A stretch of 64,000 bases of DNA, taken from contig NZ_JAERRG010000025.1 of NCBI RefSeq assembly GCF_016741935.1, positions 1 through 64,000 of the forward strand, read 5' to 3'. Both the position numbers and the translations under genes were made by a program. The notes under the pieces are model-generated. The model searched no databases. It saw only the letters and a list, made by a program, of their open reading frames with translations, and was not told where the DNA came from. The DNA comes from Streptomyces endocoffeicus. GTDB lineage: Bacteria; Actinomycetota; Actinomycetes; Streptomycetales; Streptomycetaceae. This document shows positions 40,843 through 50,530 of the stretch, in pieces (position 1 is the stretch's first letter; every line of letters begins with the position of its first letter).

Positions 40843-42165
40843 TTGCCACGCCCGCACACCCCCGGCCCCGAGGCCGAGCCCCTGCTCGTGGACGCCGAGA
40901 CGGATCTGCGGCCGACCCCCGAGGTGGCCGCCGCGCGGCGTGCCCTGCGGGCCCACCCCGCGCTCCTCCTGATCGGCATCGTGCTGGCGTCGCTCAACAT
41001 GCGGGCCGCGCTCGCCGGGGTTTCCCCGCTCCTCGGCGAGATCAGCGGCCACTTCGGGCTGTCCGCGACCACGGGCAGCCTGGTCACCACCATTCCGCTG
41101 GTCTTCATGGGTCTGGCCTCGCCCTTCGCGCCCCGGCTCGCCCGGCGCTGGGGCACCGAGGCGGTGCTGCTGAGCGCGCTGGTGCTGCTGATCGGCGGCA
41201 TACTGCTGCGGGTGGCGCCGCCCATGCCGGCGCTCTTCGTCGGGGGCGCCCTCGTCGGCAGCGGGATCGCGTTCCTCAATGTGCTGATGCCGGGCCTGGT
41301 CAAGCGGGACTTCCCGCACCGGGCCGCCGGAATGACCGCGCTCTACACCACCTCGATGATCGGCGGGGCGACGGTCTCCGCCGCCTCCGCCGTGCCCCTG
41401 GAGAACGCGCTCGGCGGCTGGCGGGGTTCGCTCGCCTCCTGGTCGCTGCTGGCGGCGGTCGCGGCGCTGGTCTGGATACCGCAGACGGTGCTCGCGCGGC
41501 GCGGAACGCACCACGGTGAGCCCGCGGCGACGCCGGTAAGGACGACGCCGGTGAGGACGACGCCCGTAGGGACGACGCCGGACGCGGGGTCGCGGCTGGG
41601 CCGTTCCGCGCTGGCCTGGCAGGTCACGCTGTTCATGGGGTTGCAGTCGTCGATCGCGTACGTCTGCATCGCCTGGATGCCGACGATCTTCACCGATCAC
41701 GGCATGAGCAAGAGCGCGGCCGGACTGGTGTTCGCGTTCAGCACGATGCTGCAGATGGTCGGTTCGTTCGTGGTGCCCACTCTCGCCGGGCGGATGCGCT
41801 CCCAGCGGACGCTGGCCGTCGCCGTCGCGGCGCTGATGGGCGCCGGTATCGCGGGCCTGCTGGTGGCTCCCGCCGCCGGGGCGTGGGTGTGGGCGGCGCT
41901 GATCGGCGTCGGCCAGGGCGGGGCCGTGGGGCTCGCGCTGACCATGATGGTGCTGCGGACCGGGGACGCCCACACCTCGGCGCGGCTGTCCGGCATGGCA
42001 CAGACCTGGGGCTATCTGCTGGCCGCGGTGGGCCCGCTGGCGCTCGGCGTGGTGCACCAGACCACCGGCGGCTGGACGCTGCCGCTCACGCTGATGCTGG
42101 CGGTGTGCGGGGCGCTGGCGGTGCTGGGCCTGGGCGCGGGCCGCGACCGCAGGATCCGGGCCTGA
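40843..42165 (+). CDS. MFS transporter, CynX/NimT type
   Basis: 440 residues with about 12 helices. The opening PALLLIGIVLASLNMRAALAG and GGALVGSGIAFLNVLMPGLVKRDFP are typical of the CynX/NimT (cyanate/nitroimidazole) transporters. The central cytoplasmic loop has a short repeat (PVRTTPVRTTPVGTTP). TTG start at 40,843 with GGAG 8 nt upstream. It follows the FadR-type regulator on the same strand and is probably its target. Substrate unknown. Confidence 0.9.
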   Translation: MPRPHTPGPEAEPLLVDAETDLRPTPEVAAARRALRAHPALLLIGIVLASLNMRAALAGVSPLLGEISGHFGLSATTGSLVTTIPLVFMGLASPFAPRLARRWGTEAVLLSALVLLIGGILLRVAPPMPALFVGGALVGSGIAFLNVLMPGLVKRDFPHRAAGMTALYTTSMIGGATVSAASAVPLENALGGWRGSLASWSLLAAVAALVWIPQTVLARRGTHHGEPAATPVRTTPVRTTPVGTTPDAGSRLGRSALAWQVTLFMGLQSSIAYVCIAWMPTIFTDHGMSKSAAGLVFAFSTMLQMVGSFVVPTLAGRMRSQRTLAVAVAALMGAGIAGLLVAPAAGAWVWAALIGVGQGGAVGLALTMMVLRTGDAHTSARLSGMAQTWGYLLAAVGPLALGVVHQTTGGWTLPLTLMLAVCGALAVLGLGAGRDRRIRA

Positions 42166-42396
42166 GCGGCGGTCGACGCGGCCCCGGACACACGGGTGGC
42201 GGCGGCCGTCATCCCGACGACCGCCGCCACCGCGGAGACGATCTGAGGCCGCTCCGCCGTCCCGGCGCGATGGCGACCGTAAGGCGCGCATGAACCCCTG
42301 GGGCGAACCCTGGGCGAGCCCCTGAGCGCCGGGCGGCCGTCACCGCCGGACGGCCGTCACCTCGCGCGGGTGATCACTCCGTGTGTCACTCCGTGG

Positions 42397-43125
42397 TCAC
42401 TCCTCCCCCGCGAGGGTCAGCGTGCGCAGCTTGCGGCCCGCGTACCAGGTCGCGGCCACGGTCACGACCAGCAGCAGGATGACGCCGGTCGCCAGGCCGA
42501 CGTCCGACGTGATCACATCGCCGTCCGCGACCTTCTGCGCGAGCGCCAGCGCCCACTGCTGCACGCTGAGCTTGCGGGCCCCGGCCACCAGGCTGCCGAA
42601 GAAGGTCTCCCAGACCAGGGCGTAGACCAGCCCCGCGATCACCGCGTGCCGGGTCACGGTGCCCAGCAGCAGGAAGACCGCGCTGTAGGCGACCGAGGCC
42701 ACGGCGGCGGCGACGGCGTAGCCGACGGCCAGCTGGTTCGCGTTGCCGTTCAGCACGAAGCCCGCGAGCAGGGTGGGGATCGCGGAGAAGGCGACCGTGA
42801 CGCCGATCGCCACGATCAGCTTGGTGATGATGATCGTCGGCCGCTTCACCGGCTTGGCCAGCAGATAGATGACCGAGCCGTCGTCGATTTCCGGGCCGAT
42901 CGCGCCCGTACCGGCGATCACGCCGATCAGCGGGACCATGGTGGCCATCGCGAAGCCGCCGAGGATCGCGTCGGCCGTGTGGTCGTCCGCGCCGGTCAGC
43001 AGCCGTACGGCCACCGAGATCAGCAGCAGCAGACCGGGGAGGGTGAAGAGAATCAGCGCACGGCGGCGACCGAGCAGGGCCCGGTAGGTGAGCCGCGCGA
43101 CGGTGGGGTGGTAGAGCGAGGACAT
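42397..43125 (-). CDS. ABC-2 type transporter permease
   Basis: 242 residues, six predicted helices, with the usual layout of an ABC-2 permease (TVARLTYRALLGRRRALILF at the start, then IGPEIDDGSVIYLLAKPVKRP in the first loop). It pairs with the ATPase encoded just upstream (43,141-44,067, 15 nt away). Last gene of a four-gene minus-strand operon with two ATPase/permease pairs. Substrate unknown. Confidence 0.9.
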   Translation of the reverse strand: MSSLYHPTVARLTYRALLGRRRALILFTLPGLLLLISVAVRLLTGADDHTADAILGGFAMATMVPLIGVIAGTGAIGPEIDDGSVIYLLAKPVKRPTIIITKLIVAIGVTVAFSAIPTLLAGFVLNGNANQLAVGYAVAAAVASVAYSAVFLLLGTVTRHAVIAGLVYALVWETFFGSLVAGARKLSVQQWALALAQKVADGDVITSDVGLATGVILLLVVTVAATWYAGRKLRTLTLAGEE

Positions 43126-43140
43126 CGCTGTGGGCTCCTT

Positions 43141-44067
43141 TCAGGCCGCGACGAGGTAGGAGAAGACGCTCTCCAGGGACTCGTCGGAGGGCGAGACCGT
43201 GAGGAGTCGGATGCCCTGGTCACGGGCGACCCGGGGCAGCAGTTCGGTGAAGCGGGCGAAGTCCACCGCCTGGATGTGCAGCCCGCCGTCGACGCCGGTG
43301 CTCGCGTCGACCTCTATACCGGTGGTCGACGGGTCGGCGATCAGGGCGGCCGCGAGCGCGCGGTCGTCGCTGGACCGTACGAGGTAGCGGTGCGGACGGT
43401 CCGTCATCAGCCGGCGGATCTTGCGGAAGTCGCCGGAGGCGGCGTGCCGCCCCGCGACGATCACCTCGATGTGCGCCGCCAGCTGCTCGACCTCCTCGAG
43501 GATGTGTGAGGAGAACAGCACGGTGCGGCCCTCGGCGCCCATCCGCCGCAGCAGATCCATCAGCTGCATCCGCTGCCGGGGGTCCATGCCGTTGAACGGC
43601 TCGTCCAGGAGGAGCACCGACGGCTCGTGCACCAGCGCGGAGGCCATCTTCACGCGCTGGCGCATGCCCTTGCTGTACGTGGCGATCTTCCGGGAGCCCG
43701 CGTAGTCCATCTCGACGGTGTCGAGCGCCTTACGGGCGGCTCCACGCGGATCGGGCAGCCCGTGCAGTTCGGCGTTGGCGATCACGAACTCACGGCCGGT
43801 GAGGAAGTCGTACATCGCCTCCCGCTCGGGGACGATCCCGATGTGGCGGTACGCCTGCTCATTGCGCCAGATCGGGGTTCCGTCGAGGGTCACGGACCCG
43901 GTGGAGGGGGCCAGGAAGCCGCCCATCATGTTGATGAGGGTGGACTTGCCGGCGCCGTTGGGGCCGAGGAGCCCGGTGACACCGGGGCCGATGTCCATGG
44001 TCACGTCGTTGACGGCCACGACGTTCCCGAACCACCGGGAGACGTTGTCGATGGCGATCGTGGTCAC
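43141..44067 (-). CDS. ABC transporter ATP-binding protein
   Basis: 308 residues. Walker A GPNGAGKST, Q-loop region, signature YSKGMRQRVKMA, Walker B VLLLDEPFNG and H-loop FSSHILEEVEQ. The C-terminal extension of about 90 residues is typical for ABC-2 exporters. GTG 44,067 overlaps the stop of the upstream permease. Partner permeases lie on both sides. Confidence 0.93.
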   Translation of the reverse strand: MTTIAIDNVSRWFGNVVAVNDVTMDIGPGVTGLLGPNGAGKSTLINMMGGFLAPSTGSVTLDGTPIWRNEQAYRHIGIVPEREAMYDFLTGREFVIANAELHGLPDPRGAARKALDTVEMDYAGSRKIATYSKGMRQRVKMASALVHEPSVLLLDEPFNGMDPRQRMQLMDLLRRMGAEGRTVLFSSHILEEVEQLAAHIEVIVAGRHAASGDFRKIRRLMTDRPHRYLVRSSDDRALAAALIADPSTTGIEVDASTGVDGGLHIQAVDFARFTELLPRVARDQGIRLLTVSPSDESLESVFSYLVAA

Positions 44068-44963
44068 AGGCCGACCTTTCGGTAGCGGCGCATCAGCAGC
44101 CCGTACGAGCCGGCGATCAGGCCGAGGAGAACGAGGACGTAGACGAGCCCGGTCCCGGTGCCGGGGCCGACTCCGCCGGGGAAGGAGGAGGTGGCACCGA
44201 GGAACGCCGTCTGCACCCCGTCGATGATGGTGATCGGCGAGAACAGCCCGATCCAGCTCACCGGGCCGGTGTTGCCCTGGTCCCAGGCGATGGCCTGGAC
44301 GGCGGACACCGCGCCGTAGGAGATGGTCAGCAGGGCGATGACGGCGGCGACGCCGAAGCCGCGGCGCGGGGTGAGCGCGGCGACGACCAGGCTGATGCCG
44401 GCGAAGAGGAGCGAGAGCAGAGCCACGGAGACCAGTCCTTGTGCGAAGCCCTTCGTCTGATCGGCGAAGTCCAGCTTGGCGAGCAGTGCCCCGACGTAGA
44501 GGATCAGCAGGGGCGCGCCGGTGAGGATGAACAGCGCGGAGGCCATGGCGGCGAACTTGGCCACCACGTAGTCCATCGTTTCGATGGGCCGCGAGAAGTA
44601 GAGCGGGACCGTCTTGAAGCGGAGGTCCCGGGAGACGGACTGCGGCGCCTGGGAGGCGGTGTAGAGGCCGATGACGGCCTGCAGCATGATCGCGTAGCGG
44701 GTGTACTCGACGGTGAGCTTGTCCGCGCTGGTGGCGATGGCCACCGCGACGATGATCGCGGCGGGCATGCACATCACGGCGAACAGCAGCATCGGCGCGA
44801 CCTTGGACTTGGCCGAGCGGCCGAGGCCGTAGGCGCCGCGCAGGCTCTGGGAGAAGAGCGAGCGGCGGGCGTAGGCGCGGCCGAGGCGCGGGCCCTCGTA
44901 GTGGCGGTAGCCGATGTTGTGAATGACGTCGGCGCGCTGCTGGGTCACGGTCTCAGGCGGCAT
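44064..44963 (-). CDS. ABC-2 type transporter permease
   Basis: 299 residues with about six helices. RAYARRSLFSQSLRGAYGLGR is the cytoplasmic start and RDLRFKTVPLYFSRPIETMDYVVAKF the loop typical of this subfamily. ATG 44,963 has GGAGGT 7 nt upstream and overlaps the end of the preceding ATPase gene by 11 nt. Its own stop overlaps the next ATPase start. All signs point to one polycistronic unit. Substrate unknown. Confidence 0.9.
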   Translation of the reverse strand: MPPETVTQQRADVIHNIGYRHYEGPRLGRAYARRSLFSQSLRGAYGLGRSAKSKVAPMLLFAVMCMPAAIIVAVAIATSADKLTVEYTRYAIMLQAVIGLYTASQAPQSVSRDLRFKTVPLYFSRPIETMDYVVAKFAAMASALFILTGAPLLILYVGALLAKLDFADQTKGFAQGLVSVALLSLLFAGISLVVAALTPRRGFGVAAVIALLTISYGAVSAVQAIAWDQGNTGPVSWIGLFSPITIIDGVQTAFLGATSSFPGGVGPGTGTGLVYVLVLLGLIAGSYGLLMRRYRKVGL

Positions 44964-45993
44964 CGACGGCACCTCCGTTCCCATGTGCGCTTGCGGCGGC
45001 GTTCGCGGCGTCCACGGCCTCCGCGGCGTTCGCGGCGTTCGCGTCCTCGTCGTCGGACCGGAAGATCTCCGCGATGCGGTGGCGGCGCTGCTCCATGCGG
45101 ACCAGACCGAGGCCGAGGCCGGCGATGGTGTCGCGGACCGTGTCGTACGTCTCCTCGCCCGCGACGTCGACCAGCAGCACATGGTCGGAGCCGGGCGACC
45201 CGTCGGCGCCGCGGCCGGCCGGCTGGACGGTGAGCCCGGCCCGGTCGAGCGCGGTGCGCAGCGCCGTGGTGCCGTCCGGGTGGTCGGCGGTGTCGGTCAC
45301 CTCGACCGCGAGCGAGGCCGTGGCCTGGGTGAAGTCACTGGTGGAGCTGGAGCGGAGCAGCTTGCCGCCGTCGATGACCACGACGTGGTCGCAGGTGCGC
45401 TCCAGCTCGCCGAGCAGATGCGAGGTGACCAGGACCGAGATGCCGAAGTCGGTGTGCACGCGGCGGATCAGCCCGAGCATGTCGTCGCGGCCGACCGGGT
45501 CCAGTCCGTTGGTCGGCTCGTCCAGCAGCACCAGGCGCGGGTCGTGCACCAGGGCCTGGGCCAGCTTGACCCGCTGCTTCATGCCCGTGGAGTAGCCGCC
45601 CATGGGGCGGTACCGCTCCTCGTACAGCCCTACGTGGCGCAGCGTGTCGGCCGTGCGCTCGCGGGCCGCGGAGGGTGGCAGCCCGGACATGCGCGCCATG
45701 TGGACGACGAACTCGGTGGCCGAGACATCGGGCGGCAGACAGTCGTGCTCGGGCATGTAGCCGACGCTTTCGCGGATGGCGCTGCCGTCCTTCGCCACAT
45801 CGAGGCCGAGCACGGAAGCGCGGCCCTCGCTGGCGGGGGACAACCCGAGCAGGATCTTGATCAGCGTGGACTTACCGGCGCCGTTGGCACCCACCAGGCC
45901 GGTGACCCCTGGTGCGATGTCGACGGTCAGCCGGTCGAGCGCGGTGACGCGGGGGAACCGCTTGCTCAGACTTTCGGTGGCGATCACAGTCAC
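44953..45993 (-). CDS. ABC transporter ATP-binding protein, first gene of operon
   Basis: 346 residues. Walker A GANGAGKST, signature YSTGMKQRVKLA, Walker B LVLLDEPTNGLDP, H-loop VTSHLLGELE. The C-terminal part ends in an Ala/Asn/Glu-rich low-complexity tail (NAANAAEAVDAANAAAS). GTG 45,993 lacks a clear Shine-Dalgarno sequence. Upstream (46,000-46,135) lies its promoter region. Confidence 0.92.
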   Translation of the reverse strand: MTVIATESLSKRFPRVTALDRLTVDIAPGVTGLVGANGAGKSTLIKILLGLSPASEGRASVLGLDVAKDGSAIRESVGYMPEHDCLPPDVSATEFVVHMARMSGLPPSAARERTADTLRHVGLYEERYRPMGGYSTGMKQRVKLAQALVHDPRLVLLDEPTNGLDPVGRDDMLGLIRRVHTDFGISVLVTSHLLGELERTCDHVVVIDGGKLLRSSSTSDFTQATASLAVEVTDTADHPDGTTALRTALDRAGLTVQPAGRGADGSPGSDHVLLVDVAGEETYDTVRDTIAGLGLGLVRMEQRRHRIAEIFRSDDEDANAANAAEAVDAANAAASAHGNGGAVDAA

Positions 45994-46135
45994 GTGTTCG
46001 ACGGTAGTGGTGTGAGACACAGGCGGCGTCACTCCATACGGTGGGATTCGCCTCGTCCTCGGGTCTGACGCGCCCGTAGGGGACAGGCCCCGACCGGCGG
46101 GGGTTACCGAGGGTATCCACAGCCGGTCCGGGGGC

Positions 46136-46699
46136 TTATGCCCGATGTGCCGCGGGGGCCGGCCGGGACCGCGCCCATCCTGGGTACCACGCGGTGAACA
46201 GGGCCGGAAGGACGAACCCGGCGAACTGCGCCGCCAGCGCCGCCGCCACGCCCAGACCGGCGGAGACGACCACGGCCATGGCTGCGGCGGAGAGGGTGAA
46301 GGCAATGGACCAGGTCCGGGTGATCACCACATTGATGTGCCGGAACGCGTAGGTGTCCCACACCTCGGGCGGTGCCTGGCGCCGGGCGATACCGGTGGTG
46401 AAGGGCCGCCCCACGGCGAGCGTCGTCCAAGCGGTGACGGCCAGCCAGCCCAGCGCCAGCGCGCCGACGTAGTCCTTGAGTCCACTGTCGGGGCGGGCGA
46501 AGGCGAAGATCGTCAGCACGGTGAAGAAGGCCACCGTGCTGCACTCGAGGATGAGGGCGTCGGTGGCCAGGCCCGCCCGACGGGCCCGGATCAGCATCGC
46601 GGCCCCCAGCACCAGCCCGGCCAGGGCGCCCCACTGCCAGCCCAGCGTGGACACGATCGCGAGGGCGATCCATGGCATGAATCCGCGCAAGTAACTCAT
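46136..46699 (-). CDS. Conserved integral membrane protein
   Basis: 187 residues with about six hydrophobic helices. Features are IALAIVSTLGWQWGALAGLVLGAAMLIRARR, a loop with FARPDSGLKDYVGALALGWLAV and RPFTTGIARRQAPPEVW before the last two helices. I recognise the type (conserved in actinobacteria) but no function. ATG 46,699. It stands between the ABC operon and pspAB, all on the minus strand. Confidence 0.75.
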   Translation of the reverse strand: MSYLRGFMPWIALAIVSTLGWQWGALAGLVLGAAMLIRARRAGLATDALILECSTVAFFTVLTIFAFARPDSGLKDYVGALALGWLAVTAWTTLAVGRPFTTGIARRQAPPEVWDTYAFRHINVVITRTWSIAFTLSAAAMAVVVSAGLGVAAALAAQFAGFVLPALFTAWYPGWARSRPAPAAHRA

Positions 46700-46807
46700 T
46701 TGGCCCCACGTGCCCTGCGAGACCGGTCCTATGCCTGATGCGCTGCCCGGCCCGTGGATTCCCCTTCGGGGAGGGGGAGCTACGAAAGCACCCGGCCGGA
46801 GTCGGAC

Positions 46808-46883
46808 CTTCCGGCCGGGAACGGGAACGCTCGTCTTCCGGCCGGGGACGGGAACGCTCGTCTTCCGGCCGGGGACGGGAACG
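46808..46883. repeat. Tandem repeat abutting the pspAB stop codon (27-nt units)
   Basis: Units 46,808-46,834, 46,835-46,861 and a partial 46,862-46,883, of the form CTTCCGGCCGGGGACGGGAA-CGCTCGT. The array ends at the base directly next to the minus-strand stop codon (46,884-46,886). Confidence 0.85.
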
Positions 46884-47474
46884 TCAGAGGCCCGGTGCGC
46901 CCCAGACCGGGAACCAGCGGCTCAGGTCCTCCTCGATCCGCAGATCGTCCCCGAGCAGCGCCCGCATCTGGAGCTCCAGCGCGTTGTCCCGCTTCTCCGT
47001 GGCGCCCGGCAGCGGCGCGAAGGGGTAGAAGGTGCCGCGCTTGTAGAGGTACACCAGCGCGAGCGAACGCCCCTCCGGATCCTGGAAGCCGATCAGCGAG
47101 CACAGCAGCTGGGGGCCGAAGCCTCCGTCCTGGAGCAGCGAATTGACCGCGTGCAGATCGTTCACCAGCGAGGCCACATCGTCCGGCCGCTGCCGGGCCA
47201 GCAGCCAGGTGTAGCCGTACGCGTCCTGACTGAACTCCACGGGCACCCCGCCCCGGTCCGCGTCCGCGTCCGCGTCCAGCAGCTCCCGCACATCCCGCTG
47301 GAGCTGGGAGAAGGCGCCGCCCTCCACGCTCGCGAAGCAGACCGAGCCCCGCCCGGTCGGGGTGAACCCGGCCCCCGCCTCCAGGCTGACCGCGGCCCCC
47401 GGGAGCCCGAAGAGCCGGTCCAGGTCGGGGCGCACCGGTTTGCTGCGGCCCAGGATGGCGTCCAGCAGCCTCAT
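46884..47474 (-). CDS. pspAB: PspA-associated protein PspAB
   Basis: 196 residues. The opening MRLLDAILGRSKPVRPDLDRLFGL and the late IEEDLSRWFPVWGAPGL match the PspAB family, which accompanies htpX and phage-shock genes in actinobacteria and is thought to take part in envelope stress. No membrane helix; probably a cytoplasmic adaptor. It starts 3 nt after the htpX stop, so the two are co-transcribed. Confidence 0.88.
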   Translation of the reverse strand: MRLLDAILGRSKPVRPDLDRLFGLPGAAVSLEAGAGFTPTGRGSVCFASVEGGAFSQLQRDVRELLDADADADRGGVPVEFSQDAYGYTWLLARQRPDDVASLVNDLHAVNSLLQDGGFGPQLLCSLIGFQDPEGRSLALVYLYKRGTFYPFAPLPGATEKRDNALELQMRALLGDDLRIEEDLSRWFPVWGAPGL

Positions 47475-47477
47475 GCC

Positions 47478-48386
47478 TCAGCCCCTTCCCGCCTGGCCCA
47501 GCTGGGTGGAGACGCGGGCGAGCTGGTCGAGCCGCCGCTCCAGCGTCGGATGCGAGGAGAACAGCCGGCTGACGCTCTCGCCGGAGAGCGCGGGCGCGAA
47601 GAAGAACGCGTTGTACGGCTCGACCTTGCGCAGGTCCCGGGTCGGGATCCGGGCCATCTGCCCCGTCACCTTGGTGAGCGCGGCGGCAAGCGCCGAGGGC
47701 CGCCCGGTCAGCAGCGCACCGGCGCGGTCGGCGGACAGCTCGCGGTAGCGGGACAGCAGCCGGGTCAGCAGGAAGCTGATCGCGTAGACCACGGCGCTGA
47801 TCAGCGGGATGAGCAGCACCGCGATGCCCACGTTGTTGTTGCGGCTGCCACGGCTGAGCCCGCCCCACAGCGCCGCGCGGGTCATGATGCCCGCCAGCAC
47901 GCCGAGGAAGGAGGCGATGGTCATGACCGCCACATCGCGGTGGGCCACATGCGACAGCTCATGGGCGAGCACGCCCTCCAGCTCCTCCGGCTCCAGCCGC
48001 CGCAGCAGGCCGGTGGTGGCGCACACCAGCGCGTTGCGCTGGTTGCGGCCGGTGGCGAAGGCGTTCGGCACATCGGTGTCGGCGATGGCCACCCGGGGCT
48101 TGGGCATGTCCGCGAGCGCGCACAGCCGGTCCACCGCACCGTGCAGCTCGGGGGCCTGCTGCGGGGTGACCTCCCGGGCGCCCATGCTGAACGCCGCGAT
48201 CCGATCGCTGAACCAGAACTGCGCCACGAACAGCCCTCCCGCGATGATCACGATCAGCGGCCAGGCGCCCTTGAACACGGCGAGCAGCACGCCGATGAAG
48301 ACCACATAGAGCAGCCCGATGAAGAACATGGTCGTGACCATGCGCGCGGTCAGCCCACGGTCCGGGGCATAGCGGGTATGCGGCAT
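47478..48386 (-). CDS. htpX: Zinc metalloprotease HtpX
   Basis: 302 residues. Two N-terminal membrane helices (about 18-38 and 42-60), the zinc site VLAHELSHVAHRD (HExxH), a later pair of helices and the third ligand Glu in RYRELSADRAGA. It degrades damaged membrane proteins from the cytoplasmic side. First gene of the htpX-pspAB pair. Confidence 0.94.
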   Translation of the reverse strand: MPHTRYAPDRGLTARMVTTMFFIGLLYVVFIGVLLAVFKGAWPLIVIIAGGLFVAQFWFSDRIAAFSMGAREVTPQQAPELHGAVDRLCALADMPKPRVAIADTDVPNAFATGRNQRNALVCATTGLLRRLEPEELEGVLAHELSHVAHRDVAVMTIASFLGVLAGIMTRAALWGGLSRGSRNNNVGIAVLLIPLISAVVYAISFLLTRLLSRYRELSADRAGALLTGRPSALAAALTKVTGQMARIPTRDLRKVEPYNAFFFAPALSGESVSRLFSSHPTLERRLDQLARVSTQLGQAGRG

Positions 48387-48531
48387 GAGATGCCTCCCCA
48401 GTGACGCGACGCCAAAGGCTCTATACCCGATTCTGCCGCTTATCGGGCGATCCGCGCCGTGCGCGGTCGCCCTTTATCCGGCTTATTCGCGTCATTCGCC
48501 TTGTTCAGCCCCATGCGGCGAGCTGTACCGC

Positions 48532-49440
48532 TTACCGCGCTATCTGGGCCGCGCCCTCCGTGGCGATCTTCTCGAAGACCCCGAGATCGGCCGCGAAGAT
48601 CGAATCGGGGATCGGCCAGTGCAGCACGATCTCCTCGATGCCCAGCTCGGCATGGCGTCCGGCGAAGTCCACAAACGCGTCCACCGAGCTCAGCGGCCCT
48701 GTGCCATCCGGGGTGAAGCCGGTGAGAAAGATCTTGTCGAGGTCGCCGGCGTCCCGCCCGGCCTCCGCGCACGCCTTGCCCAGCCGGTCGATCTGGCCGC
48801 CGATGGCGGCCAGCGAATCGGCCGGGGTGCCCGTCTCGGAGGTCTTCGGATCGCCCGTGGTGACCCACGCCTGGCCGTACCGCGCCGCGAGCCGCAGCCC
48901 GCGCGGACCGGTGGCGGCCACCGCGAACGGCAGCCGCGGCCGCTGCACACAGCCGGGGATGTCGCGCGCCTCGTACGCGCTGTAGTGCGTGCCCTCGTAC
49001 GTCACCACGTCGTGCGTCAGCAGCCGGTCGAGCAGCTCGACGAACTCGCCGAACCGGTCCGCCCGCTCCCTGGGCGACCACGGCTCCTCGCCGCCGCGCA
49101 GCAGCGTCGTCGCGTCGAAGCCGGAGCCGCCCGCGCCGATGCCGAGCGTGATCCGCCCGCCGGACACGTCGTCCAGCGTGATCAGCTCCTTGGCCAGCGT
49201 CACCGGATGCCGGAAGTTCGGGGAGGTGACGAGGGTGCCCAGGCGCAGCCGCGAGGTCGCCGCGGCGGCCGCCGTCAGCGTGGGGACCGCCCCGAACCAG
49301 GGGCCGTCGCGGAAGCTGCGCCAGGACAGGTGGTCATAGGTGTACGCGGCGTGGAAACCCAGCTCCTCGGCGCGCTGCCATGTCGTCCGGCCGCCCTCGG
49401 ACCAGCGGTGGATGGGCAGGATCACGGTGCTCACTCGCAT
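48532..49440 (-). CDS. LLM-class F420-dependent oxidoreductase
   Basis: 302 residues forming a luciferase-like TIM barrel: YTYDHLSWRSFRDGPWFGA, RLRLGTLVTSPNFRHPVTLAKE, GRITLGIGAGG, PFAVAATGPRGLRLAARYGQAWVT. Typical of F420H2-dependent reductases of actinobacteria. Substrate unknown. Divergent from the HAD gene, with a repeat-rich gap between. Confidence 0.9.
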   Translation of the reverse strand: MRVSTVILPIHRWSEGGRTTWQRAEELGFHAAYTYDHLSWRSFRDGPWFGAVPTLTAAAAATSRLRLGTLVTSPNFRHPVTLAKELITLDDVSGGRITLGIGAGGSGFDATTLLRGGEEPWSPRERADRFGEFVELLDRLLTHDVVTYEGTHYSAYEARDIPGCVQRPRLPFAVAATGPRGLRLAARYGQAWVTTGDPKTSETGTPADSLAAIGGQIDRLGKACAEAGRDAGDLDKIFLTGFTPDGTGPLSSVDAFVDFAGRHAELGIEEIVLHWPIPDSIFAADLGVFEKIATEGAAQIAR

Positions 49441-49480
49441 ACCGCGAGCCTAAGCGGTGGGTGTGACAACGCCGCACCGA

Positions 49481-49574
49481 GGCGTACGAGACGTACCGCG
49501 CCGAGCCGAGCCGCACCGAGCCGTACGAGACGCACCGAGCCGTACGAGACGTACCGAGCCGAGCCGCACCGACG
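49481..49574. repeat. Direct repeats in the LLM/HAD divergent promoter gap
   Basis: The unit GCCGTACGAGACGTACCGAG with a following CCGAGCCGCACCGA occurs twice in full, with an extra partial copy between. It is made of a nested 18-nt CCGTACGAGACGCACCGA-type unit. It lies just upstream of the divergent LLM start. Confidence 0.75.
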
Positions 49575-49648
49575 AGAAGCCCGCTCGAGCAGGCCCACCC
49601 GAACACGTGCACTCACCGCTGAGTGGCATATGCGGGAGGATGGTTGCC

Positions 49649-50521
49649 GTGACTCCTGCGACCGACCGGCCGAACACCCCGGCCCCAGAGCGTTTCCGCC
49701 CCGCCCCGGCCCGGCCCCGGCTGATCGCCACCGACCTCGACGGCACCCTGCTGCGGGACGACAAGACGGTCTCCGACCGCACCGTGGCGGCGCTCGCGGC
49801 GGCCGAGCGGGCGGGCATCGAGGTGTTCTTCGTCACCGGCCGCCCGGCCCGCTGGATGGACGTCGTCAGCGCCCATGTGCACGGCCACGGCCTGGCGATC
49901 TGCGCCAACGGCGCCGCCGTCGTCGATCTGCACCAGGGCGGGCTGCCGGTCGAGGTCCGCCCGCTCGCCACCGACCGGGCCCTCGCCATCGTGGAGGCGC
50001 TCCGCGAGGCCGCCCCCGGCACGTCCTTCGCGGTCGAGCGCAGCGGCGGGATCTTCTACGAACCGCGGTACCCGCCCTTCCACCTCGACCCGGGCGCGAT
50101 CGTCGCCCCCGCCGAGAAGCTGCTCCACGACGGATTCGCGCACGCCGACATGCCGGTCCTCAAACTGCTCGCCCACCACCCCGAACTGGCGCCCGACGAC
50201 TTCCTCCAGCTGGCCCGCTCGGTGGCCGGGGCCCACGGCGACTTCACCCGCTCCAGCCCGTCCGCCCTGCTGGAGGTCAGCGGTCTCGGGGTCAGCAAGG
50301 CCAGCACCCTGGCCCGGTGCTGTGCCGAGCGCGGGATCTCGGCCGCGGAGGTCGTGGCGTTCGGGGACATGCCCAACGACCTGGAGATGCTGATGTGGGC
50401 GGGCACCTCGTACGCGATGGCCAACGCCCACCCGGATGTGCTCGCCGCGACCACCCACCGCACGGGCGCCAACACCGAGGACGGCGTCGCCGCCGTCATC
50501 GAGCGCATGCTGTCGCGGTGA
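49649..50521 (+). CDS. HAD-IIB (Cof-type) phosphatase
   Basis: 290 residues. Motif I LIATDLDGTLLRDDKTV, motif II FFVTGRPARWM, motif III SKASTLARCCAERG and motif IV VAFGDMPNDLEMLMWAG. C2B cap between. Paralogue of the serS-linked HAD protein. I choose GTG 49,649 because GGGAGG lies 9 nt before it; ATG 49,640 would touch the Shine-Dalgarno sequence. Confidence 0.9.
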   Translation: MTPATDRPNTPAPERFRPAPARPRLIATDLDGTLLRDDKTVSDRTVAALAAAERAGIEVFFVTGRPARWMDVVSAHVHGHGLAICANGAAVVDLHQGGLPVEVRPLATDRALAIVEALREAAPGTSFAVERSGGIFYEPRYPPFHLDPGAIVAPAEKLLHDGFAHADMPVLKLLAHHPELAPDDFLQLARSVAGAHGDFTRSSPSALLEVSGLGVSKASTLARCCAERGISAAEVVAFGDMPNDLEMLMWAGTSYAMANAHPDVLAATTHRTGANTEDGVAAVIERMLSR

Positions 50522-50530
50522 GCGGACCGG

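Noticed and set aside
36159..42165. Specialised-metabolite gene cluster
   Set aside because: Only regulators and two MFS transporters occur; no biosynthetic enzymes are seen.
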